A stretch of DNA of 64,000 nt. Source: Coprinopsis marcescibilis. Lineage: Eukaryota > Basidiomycota > Agaricomycetes > Agaricales > Psathyrellaceae. Numbering within the stretch: the stretch's first letter is position 1; the number at the start of each line of letters is the position of its first letter. Below, piece by piece: positions 12,492-21,137 of this stretch. The translations under genes and the position numbers were made by a program. The stretch spans positions 75,899 through 139,898 of the forward strand of contig ML210207.1 in assembly GCA_004369085.1 (NCBI GenBank), in the 5' to 3' direction. The notes under the pieces are model-generated. The model searched no databases. It saw nothing but the letters and a program-made list of their open reading frames with translations, and was not told the DNA's origin.

Positions 12492-12969
12492 ATGCTTCCT
12501 TCCACCTCCATTTTTGTCAAGCTCCTTTGCCTGGTATTTGTCACCAGTGTTGTAGCTTCGGATGACACTGTACTGCTCTCGGGCAACAACGTCTGTGAGT
12601 AGCTAGCGTTCGGCCACTCTTACCCTCGTTGGCTGACAATGTTTCCTAAACCCGAATGTCGCACTCGCAGGTTCTAGTGACACTGTGAGCCGTTTTACCT
12701 CGAATAGCACATACAACGTTTCTGATCGCAGCACCATTTACCTTGGCTAGGATTGTAAATGACTTCACTCTCATGGAAAGATCCTTACACGAACGGACCT
12801 GACGTAATGTTTCCACTCACTTTACCAGGCAATGCTGGGTGGTCCTGCTGCAGGGCTGTCCCACAATGGAGGTACGCGTTGCTCCACTATATGATGCTCT
12901 TACAAACGCTGTAATGATGCCTCTCGCGCGTCTAGGTGCTTCAAACTACCGGAAGGCACCGCGTGCTAG
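12492..12969 (+). CDS. Small secreted six-cysteine protein, paralogue B
   Basis: Five exons (12492-12594, 12671-12684, 12751-12754, 12829-12871, 12936-12969) give 65 residues. The signal peptide is about residues 1-22 (core FVKLLCLVFVTSVVA). The mature cysteine frame is C-SSDTD-C-NAGWS-CC-RAVPQWR-C-FKLPEGTA-C, ending on the last cysteine. Exon 2 is 14 nt and exon 3 is GATT, identical in size and sequence to exon 3 of paralogue A. All introns are gt..ag. Introns 1 and 3 again fall after the T of a cysteine codon. The predicted product is a secreted, disulphide-rich peptide of unknown role. A reading without splicing stops almost at once, so routine ORF calling would miss this gene. Confidence 0.82.
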
Positions 12970-13426
12970 TTTTGTCGACGCAAAGCCCGAATGAAGGCAG
13001 CCGGATCTATTATTGTAGCCTACATACCTACCGTGCTTCTTTGGTGCTTCTCTCCTCAATCATACGTGTTGATCTTTACCAGCACTTGACGGCATTCTTG
13101 CCACATCGAGACCGGGCAACCGAATTTGACGGACACTCGTGTAATGTGCATGAAACGGCCCCCTAGTGCGTAATTGGGCGCTTCAAGCGCATGCATACCT
13201 GGCCGCTGCCGCTATTTTGTCACCGGCGATATCGCGCCTGTCCTTCAAATTATTAATAGCTTCGTGGGCCGGTTGGCCATCCTCCGTCCTAGTCTTGCTC
13301 GTGCATGACGGCTTCTCACCGATAGTTAAATAGAAGCAGGACAGTCTGGCGTCTGCATCGACAGCTCTCTTTCCTGCTGCCATCTCTCTTCTGACACTCG
13401 AACGCTTAGCCATCTATTCGGTCGTC

Positions 13427-13940
13427 ATGAATGCCAAGTTCTTAGCGCTCTTAGCCCTCGCCTCTTGTGCCCTCGCAGGCCCAACTCCCAGCGAGGTCCC
13501 TGCGGTGGCCGCTGACGCTGCCCGACCAGATCCATCTGGCCTCCCGTTAAATGCTCCCTGTAACGGTACGCATTTCCATACTCGGGCGAGAAATGCAAAC
13601 GACTAATCATGAATTACTTTTCCTTTACGCGCCATCCCAATAATACACACTACCAGCCATCATTCCTGTCGATGTAAGCATCTACTCCCGCTTTGTGTGA
13701 CCTGATCACTGATAAGTGCCCACAATAGCCATGTACTTGAGAAACCCATCCAATCTATTGTATCTCAACTGAACTGACACATATTCGACAGGCCAGACTG
13801 GTCTCCACTGCTGTGCATTTGCCCCTCAACTCGGTGGCCAGTAAGTAGTGACGGCACACCCCACTTTGACTGTCTTAACAGTGCGCTGACATTGAACCTG
13901 CCACTTATATAGGTGCCTCCCGCTCGATACGGCGTGCTAA
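13427..13940 (+). CDS. Small secreted six-cysteine protein, paralogue C
   Basis: Five exons (13427-13565, 13657-13673, 13729-13732, 13792-13840, 13913-13940) give 78 residues. MNAKFLALLALASCALAGPT is a signal peptide, and a Pro/Ala-rich linker of about 25 residues precedes the cysteine module C-NAIIPVDP-C-QTGLH-CC-AFAPQLGGQ-C-LPLDTA-C. Exon 3 is the four bases CCAT. It is the most diverged member: C1-C2 spacing is 8 instead of 5, C5-C6 is 6 instead of 8, and intron 1 sits two codons after the first cysteine instead of inside its codon. Exon 2 is 17 nt. Secreted location is predicted; function unknown. Exon 5 could in principle start at another AG (13881), but that would lose the fifth cysteine. 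Confidence 0.78.
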
Positions 13941-14458
13941 ATGCGCAGTCCCCAGTAGAGTATTTCGGAGTATAGGGCCGGTGTACTGCCTTTTTACTAC
14001 ACGTATTTTCACTACGAGATGAAATATAACCCCAGTGTACACCACATGCGCATGGACGCTTTGATGCTCGGCGTACTATTACATCGTACATACCATAACC
14101 TCCAGATATTCAAATTCAAATTTACAGTATGCAATATGCAATCAGATGCAAGCTTCCTGACAACGGTACGGTGGCCGAGAGGTATCAGGTCCAAATCCCG
14201 ATTTCGTTCTCATGATATATGATGTGGGTGTGTACGAATCCCACGCCCCTATCATTGGGCATATTCTATCTTTGAACGAGTTCAAGTTTTTACAGCTCTT
14301 CCAAGCTAGTGTAAGGTAAAAGAAGGCTATAATCGGTCTAGTAGATAGATTTCTGTATTTATATACCTTGTATATACCAGGTAAATAATTGTATACCATA
14401 AAGCAGTGAAATTACGTTCGGAAACAATTTGAACGAAGATAAGCGCTCGAAAGTTCAA

Positions 14459-14800
14459 TCAAAGCTTGCCGTCGACATTGACGTCGACAAGCTGAGAGTA
14501 CAGCTCCACCATCTGCACAAATATAGTCCACCCATCTTTAGCTAGAAAATGCGGTGACCCGATATTTTGATGCAGGTCAGTGCAGAGGGCAACAAGGTCA
14601 TCATCGCCAAACTGCATGAGGTGTGGATCGTCGTACCGGGTGAGGAGACGGTCAATGTCCTCATCAGGAATTTTGATGAGAAGATTATCTACACCATTGT
14701 AACGTGTTGGGTTGGTGTAGAAGCCAATTCTCTGCCCTCCAGTTGGCATCAGACTGTTCTTCTGCTTGCGGACCCGGTGAATTTCGCTTTCCTTCACCAC
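14459..14800 (-). CDS. Hypothetical ORF inside the TIR element
   Basis: An uninterrupted 113-codon frame from ATG to stop, hydrophilic and acidic (stretches such as IPDEDIDRLLTRYDDPH and QFGDDDLVAL). It does not match any transposase I recognise. It lies wholly between the inverted ends of the 1257-bp element, tail outward. It may be captured host sequence or a remnant of an element gene. Expression is unsupported. Confidence 0.35.
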   Translation of the reverse strand: MVKESEIHRVRKQKNSLMPTGGQRIGFYTNPTRYNGVDNLLIKIPDEDIDRLLTRYDDPHLMQFGDDDLVALCTDLHQNIGSPHFLAKDGWTIFVQMVELYSQLVDVNVDGKL

Positions 14801-14815
14801 CTCATGGTTAGTTAG

Positions 14816-15163
14816 ATGGTAGTATATGCTTTTGTATTGCGCTTATACCTAGTTTATAGTGCTACCCAGCGCTACGGGCTTGTGTACCGTGGGGCGAGGG
14901 GCGAGGGGTTGGACGAGTTCACTACGCAGCACACCTGCAACTCAATCTGCGATGCTATGAAACTTGCACCATTGGCTGACGTTGATTGGACAGTCCCAGA
15001 CAAGCTGGATTCAGATGATGAGAGTATGGATATCATCAGGACGAGTTACAGCCCCTCAGAGCGAGGATGGCCACGCGATATCCCAGCTGGACAACTGAGC
15101 CAACTCAATCAGCGCAGACAGCAACTTAGATGTCGATTGACCAGGGTGTATCACACACAGTAG
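14816..15163 (+). CDS. Hypothetical ORF inside the TIR element
   Basis: A 115-codon frame starting 16 bases from the start of the opposed ORF. It has a hydrophobic N-terminus (FVLRLYLVYSA) followed by polar, acidic sequence (VDWTVPDKLDSDDESMD) and a basic C-terminus. No family recognised. It shares the fate of the element and may be a fragment only. Confidence 0.3.
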   Translation: MVVYAFVLRLYLVYSATQRYGLVYRGARGEGLDEFTTQHTCNSICDAMKLAPLADVDWTVPDKLDSDDESMDIIRTSYSPSERGWPRDIPAGQLSQLNQRRQQLRCRLTRVYHTQ

Positions 15164-15429
15164 CGCTTAGGGCAGTATTAGGCCGTATCCATGTAATAGA
15201 TCTATTTTTATGATATATACATACACATGGATACCGATCAGATTGAATATTACCTTCCATATACCTTACACGAGCTTGAGAGCGCTGTAACAACTGAGTA
15301 CTGAACTTATTCAAAGGGCGTCGCGTCTGTGCCAATGATAGGGGCGTGGGATTTGTACATGTCACACCGCCACATTCTGAGAACGAAATCATGATTTAAA
15401 CCTGATACCTCTCGGCCACCGTACAACGG

Positions 15430-15970
15430 ATACATATCACTTTACGGACTTGTGAGTTTTTCAGAGTCATTGACCCTGAGTTTGTATGTGCGCCGGCGGT
15501 TTAAGCCTGAAAGTTACCGTTCGTGTGGGTCTCCGTTACCAATCAATTACGGTGTGTTCAAGGGGTAGGCATCTTAAGGCGAGAGTTAAGATGGGAAAAA
15601 GTCATATCCGCATTCAAGTTCCACGTTGCTTTCAAAGATTGACTAGGCCTTGAAGTCGAGCGATACTGCCATAAACTGACTCCAGGCAGAACTTGGAGTT
15701 CCGGGCACGGCGCGTGCGAAGCGTATCCGACATTCGTGGATCGACAGCACTCTGTTCGTGGTATGCAGATTCCCAATTTGGTCTTGATCTCAAGAAGTTT
15801 CAGGGAAAAAAGAAAGGTTCTTTTCTTCCGCTTTCGGTTCTCATTATAAACATTCCTAACTGCACGTTCACGATTACATGATATACGATGTGTATCGAAG
15901 TAAATTGAAAGTCCCGCGGATTAATTCTAGGGGTTGTGTTTGAGCATGGTATTGATTCCTCTAAATGCAC
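15430..15970. other. Intergenic between the TIR element and paralogue D
   Basis: No gene or repeat seen on either strand. Confidence 0.4.
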
Positions 15971-16439
15971 TTAGAAGATGCAAATTTCATCGGGCCCCAA
16001 CTTGCGGCAGCTGCGTAGGTCAAGGGGGAGAGAGAGCGTACTTAGATTTATGACACTCATGGCATATATACTGGGCACTCACATTCCTCCGACGTCTTCG
16101 AAGATTGGTCCACAGCAGGTAAATCCTTCAGGGCCTGTGAGAGTCAGTAAGTGATGTCTGGAGTTTAAGGTGGAGAGATTGACATACAAACGTCACCCTG
16201 GGTGTGGGGCCCCGAGAATGCGCGGCGGTTAGCAAAAGGACGGGACCAAGGTTAGGCACGAAATGCACGTACAGCTTCGTTGGCACCTGCGATTTAAATT
16301 AGCAAAGGACTAATGTCGAGCTTCAGAATGGCTTACAGTGAGAGGTGGCGACTTCGGCGGTGGCAGCGGCATCGTCGACTGGGGCAGCCAATGCACCAAC
16401 GGCGAACAGAGCGAGGATGGCGACGAAGAATCTAGCCAT
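15971..16439 (-). CDS. Small secreted six-cysteine protein, paralogue D
   Basis: Five exons (16439-16337, 16286-16273, 16197-16188, 16134-16083, 16010-15971) give 72 residues. The signal peptide is MARFFVAILALFAVGALAAP. The mature part is C-ANEAGDV-CPEGFTCCGP-x8-C-RKLGPDEI-CIF-stop, nearly the same core as paralogue A 4.6 kb away on the other strand. Exons 1, 2, 4 and 5 match the sizes seen in the family (14 nt for exon 2; 52 and 40 nt for exons 4 and 5, as in A). Exon 3 is 10 nt instead of 4, adding two residues between the first two cysteines. Introns 1 and 3 split cysteine codons after T. Predicted secreted; role unknown. Confidence 0.85.
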
Positions 16440-16493
16440 TGTGGGATATTGGGGGCAAGAGGAACTGACTTTTTGCCTTGCAAATAGCTTGAC

Positions 16494-16500
16494 ATTTATA
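16494..16500 (-). promoter_or_regulatory. TATA box of paralogue D
   Basis: TATAAAT on the minus strand, about 55 bases before the ATG at 16439. Confidence 0.5.
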
Positions 16501-17157
16501 GGACGATTCAGACAAGATTCGGATCATCCCGAGCCCATCGCCAGAGAGAGAGATAGGTCGTTCCAAAGCGCCGAACGCCCTCGCACATCTAGATCAGATG
16601 AAATCTTCTCCAATCCATTCCATTCCTTTCTACGTACGCCGGTTATGTCGTCGGTGAAGTGCAGCGAGTTTCCCCAAATGATTTTAGCATCGCCATTGAG
16701 CCCCTCCTGCAGAAGAGTTACGTTGGGAGCACATGGATCCGCTAGAGGGCGGCTTTTGGTGTCCGAAAATATCAAGGAGCTGGTTACATCTGACGGCAAG
16801 TGGCAGACGGGGGTAAATAAGCGCAGTCACAAGCAAGGGACACAACTAGACCGGGATTCCCGTTGAAGTCCATGTGAAAGGGAGTTCCGGAGACTTGGAT
16901 TTAGTGAGAACGTTTCTGGATGATATTGATATGCATCGGGGCCATGGGAGCTTAAATATTTAGAGAAATCCTTCGGATGAATTGTAAGATTGTTAATGCT
17001 TGGAGCCAATATTGAGCCAATATGTTGATTCCAGTAAATTCAGCCATCGTAGAAATAGCCAGAAGGAGTTGAGCAACGGTTTATGTGTGCGCCAGAGCTC
17101 AACCGTGACGGCCAAATGCCCATTGATTTGAATAGCCTTCAACATCGCTGTTTTCGG
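16501..17157. other. Intergenic upstream of paralogue D
   Basis: Beyond the promoter of paralogue D nothing recognisable is seen. Short open frames on both strands lack support. Confidence 0.4.
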
Positions 17158-17289
17158 GACAGTGGGATAAAGCTCGATAGCGTGGATAAGGGTGGATAAG
17201 GGTGGATAAGGGTGGATAATATAGGTTAATCCACCCTTATCCTGTATTATCCACCCTTATCCCACGCTATCCCACGCTATCCCACTGTC
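17158..17289. mobile_element. 132-bp hairpin MITE-like element with 10-bp internal repeats
   Basis: The unit starts GACAGTGGGATA and ends with the exact inverse. Its two halves are largely complementary, so the whole can fold into one hairpin. The left arm carries a 10-bp unit GTGGATAAGG in three direct copies plus a partial fourth (about 17182-17220); the right arm carries the inverse with a duplicated CGCTATCCCA. It is flanked by the 3-bp direct repeat CGG (17155-17157, 17290-17292), a possible target duplication. No coding capacity. Confidence 0.6.
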
Positions 17290-17292
17290 CGG

Positions 17293-17642
17293 TGTTTACT
17301 GATGAAGTTCTGGAATCTACATGCCAGCATCGCGCCTCGCTGCCAAAGCATTCCGTCAACTTTCTGTAAACTGTTGTCGAATTCTCCCCTAAATGCATGC
17401 AAATTCTCACCTCCTGGAGCTCTGCAGTAAGGTACATATACCCAAAGGTACTATCGTTCCCGGTAATTGCGGATGGCGACAGCAACAACTTCCAAGTTGC
17501 GGAAAGAGACATGAACCTACGCTGGAAGCCGAGCCCCGGAAGGTCCAGCACAGCAGGCACAATTAAGCACAAGCAAAGGACAAACAGAGAATAGGTCCCA
17601 AATTATTATCGACGAGCTGGGGAACCATCGTTGACGAAGAAC
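17293..17642. other. Intergenic upstream of BUD20
   Basis: Presumed promoter and 5' leader of BUD20; no other feature recognised. Confidence 0.4.
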
Positions 17643-18204
17643 ATGGGCCGCCTACGACGTTCTCGCGCTCATCATGCCCGCAGGGATGTCCATAGGGCAT
17701 CCAGAACGAGGGTGAGCTCGGCTATCAGCGGCTCCTAGCATCCCAAACTTGTCGCTAATATATTTTCTATTCAGGCGAGAGTCAAGGATTTGGATCAAAT
17801 CCAGCTCATAGATCTGGATCCCAAGGTATGGGTCTATCTAACTTGGGTTTGAATGCATCTAAAAGTGCTCTAGAACAGGGCTGCTCTTGAAGCCCAGCCT
17901 TTGGATTACGAAAAGCCGGGTTTGGCGCAACATTATTGTGTGGAGTGTGCAAAGTGAGCTAAAAATTTGCGATACTGCAGCTAAATATTCACAGTTTCGT
18001 AGGTACTACGAGACCGATCATGCCCTTAATTCGCATTGGAGGAGCAAGGTTCACAAACGGCGGTTAAAGGACCTCAAGCAACCGGCGTACACAATTGAGG
18101 AGGCGGAGCGAGCGGCAGGGCTGGGCAGAGAGGGGAAACGACCAACAACGACAACAGTGGTAGCGGCAGCGGTTTCAGAAATGGAGGTCATTGCCGATAC
18201 ATGA
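17643..18204 (+). CDS. BUD20: Bud20/ZNF593-type C2H2 zinc-finger protein, pre-60S export factor
   Basis: Four exons (17643-17711, 17775-17825, 17874-17953, 18003-18204) give 133 residues. The N-terminus is strongly basic (MGRLRRSRAHHARRDVHRAS), as in Bud20. It is followed by ARVKDLDQIQ, the conserved segment QPLDYEKPGLAQHYCVECAK, and the C2H2 finger C-x2-C ... H-x5-H with the hallmark SKVHKRRLKDLKQPAYT. In yeast, Bud20 is a nucleo-cytoplasmic shuttling protein that joins late pre-60S particles and helps their export; the same role is expected. The last 25 residues (Thr/Val/Ala-rich) are not conserved in the yeast protein. The size fits the family (yeast 166, human 134 residues). Confidence 0.92.
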
Positions 18205-19094
18205 AAACACGGTGCGACCTACCTGCTGACATTATTTTAACCCGCTCAATCGTCATCTTAGGCCGAAATCGACATTGTTCACTTTTCAACACTACCAATG
18301 AACAGATCTAGTTCTCCCCGGCCACCGAGCACTCGATAGGTTTACGATTCAGAACATCCCAAGCCAAGCTGGTTCAGTCTGCGTATAACAACTCGCCGAA
18401 CCACACAGACACACGGAGCATCAGGTCACTCCATTACTTCCCGCACCGTCTCACAATGTCACAGTGTCGACCTACTATGTCAATCTACCTATTGGACATC
18501 TCGAAAAGGGCCTCAGGCCCATGTGAAATTAACAGTGTTCCCGAAAGCCATTCAATTATGCTTGATATCCGCGTCATAACCAGATGAGGTGGTACAGAGT
18601 TGATATCAACGAAGCTATTGGCTTTGGGTGCCAATTGCCCCATTCACTGGCTGTCCAATTCTGTGGAAAGCGGCTAACTGAAAGGGATTCATTTCAGGAG
18701 AGGTCTTCTTCTACTCACAGGCAACCCAACGTTGACGTCTGCAAATGGCTGCTGAGTTTATTCCTGTTTTTGGATTCTCGTCGTGATCAGGTGAGAATAT
18801 GTTTTGTTAGATCTTCTAGTCTCTCGTCAACTATCAGGTTTATAACCCCAGTGGTCCCAGTAGGCGTAGGCGACGCGGGTGGAGATGGCAGTTCGACCGG
18901 TAGGAGTCTTCGTCTGTTCCTGCGATCATCAATATTCGTATTGTCTGCTCTTAGAACCCAACGTGACGATACCACCACCTCGGTTAGCTTCCATCTAACA
19001 GAGCAACAAGAAGTAAGGTTGCTCATGCATTTACAGTGACTAACGAAAAACAGAAAGGGTATATAACGGGACATTAAAACGAATCCACAAACTT
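18205..19094. other. Intergenic between BUD20 and the sugar transporter
   Basis: Overlapping opposed open frames at 18584-19039 (+) and 18787-19074 (-) have no recognisable domain, and I could not attach exons to either. It probably holds the 3' ends of the two convergent genes plus filler. Confidence 0.4.
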
Positions 19095-20952
19095 TTAATC
19101 TTTCTTCTCAGGTGAAGCGTTGGTCGCTAGAGTATCTTCAGAAGCTGGCATGAGGGCCATATCCACCAACCTCCTTGGATCCGGTAACATATCACCATGG
19201 CTCCTGCTCATGCTCATGCTCATGCTCGCACGGACACCTTGCGAGACCTTCCTCTCGACCGCACCAGCATCATCACCAAATACCTCGCCAAGCTGCTCTA
19301 ATGTCTTCCCGGCGGTCTCCGGGTACATCTTCCAGACGATAAAGCCGGAGGTGGCGCAAGAACCTAAGAGGACGAAGTAGAAGCCACCGTGGATCACGGA
19401 GAAGAGAGGTGGTGTGATGAAAGCGAGCAAAAAGTTGGTTATCCAGTTGACACTGGTTGACAGGGCCATTCCTTTGCCTCGAGCGCGGATAGGGAAGATC
19501 TCGGCCCCCAGCAACCATGGTGTCGGGCCCCATCTACAGATGCCAAACAGTCAGCAATTTATTATAACCTATATGCAGCATTGATACTGACGTTGCTCCA
19601 TAGACGAACAGATACACACAGACAGCTATGACAGTTCGGTCAGCATCGGCTTTCCCATATTACGGTCACCCAAGAATAGCGTACCAGCAAAGAACCCGAA
19701 CGCAGTCGCCCTCATCGCCTCGCTACCTTCCGGCAACTTGTCCACGTGGAACTGCAATGCTCCCAGACATGCCAATGCGAGGGTCAACCCGGCACTTCCC
19801 ACCAATAAAAACTTTCTCCTCCCCCACTTGTCAATGAAAATCATCGTCGGTATGGTGCCCGCACAGTATATGATAGCACAAGCACCCGAGTATAGCAAAG
19901 CTTCCTGGATCACGAACCCAGCCCTCAGCAAGTTCTCCGGGAGAAAGTAGAGGATCGCGTTGATGCCGTTGCTTTGAGCAAATTGCTGGCAGCTGACTCC
20001 CACCATGGCTCGCGATTTGTACTGGGTGAAGAGCTGGGTCCACGAACAGTCGCCCAATGCGCGTTCCGTGTTGATGGCCACCTCGATCTCCATGAAGGAT
20101 TTGACGATCATCGGGTCGTACACGTCGCCAGTACCATGAAGATCGGCCAGCACCTGCAACGCCTCTTCGCGACGTCCACTCTGGATGAGCCATCTCGGGG
20201 TTTCGGGGAGGATGAACGTCCAGAGGAAGAGGATTACAGATAGAATTGCTTGGACGATGTATGGACCCCGCCACGAGAGTTCGCTCGGCTCTTTGAAGAA
20301 GAACCCATAACCGACCCACGCGGATAACGCGTATCCGGTGTTCAGAAAGAAGTATTCGATGGCGACGAAGAGACCGCGGCTGTGACCTGGGGCGATCTCG
20401 CACTGAAGAATGGGGACAGTCATGGAGAGAATACCGACACCGACTCCTTGGATACAACGACCAATGATGAGGGCGGCAAAGTTGGGCATGAATATTTGGA
20501 TCAAGGCCGCCACGAAGTAGATGAAAGCTCCTATCCGGACTGACATCCTTCGACCAAGGTAGTCGCAGGTGTAGGAGGAGGCGAAGGAGGCGAGGAAGGC
20601 TGTGATGTTGAGGCAGGATATGGCTACGGCTATAGACGACATGTTTCCGGGTCAGTGAATACGGGAAGAGGAATACACCGCGATATCGCGACACACCTTG
20701 TACGAATGGGTTCACACCGATGTTGCCATTCTCTATATCCTGAAAAGATAAACTCGGCCCGTACATCCGCTTAATGAACGTCGGTTGCACTTGAGCTGCA
20801 GCGATTACGCCCTGGCTGTACCCAAACATCGCATCTCCGAGCGATGCCAGGGCAGACGAGGCGAACAACAAAGGTTTACCGACCATCCATCGCGGATATC
20901 GATTCTTGATTTTTCGATGTTTGAAAGAAAGCATGGGTTGAAAGGTGGACAA
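19095..20952 (-). CDS. MFS sugar transporter (hexose/lactose permease-like)
   Basis: Four exons (20952-20697, 20629-19670, 19625-19592, 19533-19095) give 562 residues, the usual size of a fungal sugar porter. Signatures of the sugar-porter family (MFS, TC 2.A.1.1) are all present: DYLGRR between helices 2 and 3, PETPRWL after helix 6, QQFAQSNGINAILYF in helix 7, DKWGRRK between helices 8 and 9, and PETAGKTLEQL after helix 12. Alternating hydrophobic segments fit twelve membrane helices with both ends in the cytosol. It should import mono- or disaccharides by proton symport at the plasma membrane. The substrate cannot be read from the sequence; it resembles the lactose permease/Rco3-like group of filamentous fungi. 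Exon 3 is only 34 nt. The C-terminal tail has a Ser-Met repeat (SMSMSMSRS). Confidence 0.9.
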
Positions 20953-21137
20953 GGCAATTGAGGCTAACTTTCGTGGTGGCGGACTTTTGTATGATATCGA
21001 AATGGACTCAGCCGTCGTACAATTTAAAAGATAATTCTAAACCGTGCACAAAGCGTATTTCAAAATCAGGCTAAGCCTATCTAATTCGCGACCAGATACA
21101 ATGATGTAAACCTCTATGGAAGCCCACTCTCCCATAC

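Larger units (their letters stand above)
14167..15423. mobile_element. 1257-bp DNA-transposon-like element with long inverted ends, 6-bp TSD
   Basis: The ends are inverted copies: the outer 24 bases starting TACGGTGGCCGAGAGGTATC are identical at both ends. The similarity continues with mismatches and small gaps for about 175-190 bp (14167-14338 against 15423-15232). The element is flanked by the direct repeat CAACGG (14161-14166 and 15424-15429). Inside are two opposed frames, 14459-14800 on minus (113 codons) and 14816-15163 on plus (115 codons). Neither shows a transposase motif, so it is probably non-autonomous. The outermost bases look like a tRNA A box (GTGGCCGAGAGGT), and a B-box-like GTACGAATCC lies about 65 bases in. 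Superfamily not assigned. Confidence 0.72.

Noticed and set aside
14168..14253. tRNA(Ser/Leu)-like gene at the left end of the 1257-bp element
   Set aside because: A- and B-box-like motifs and a GTGGG/CCCAC T-stem are visible, but the T loop is too long and the acceptor arms do not pair. The inverted copy is even less tRNA-like.
11349..16439. Secreted six-cysteine proteins as hydrophobins
   Set aside because: Hydrophobins have eight cysteines with two CC pairs and are longer; these have six with one CC pair.
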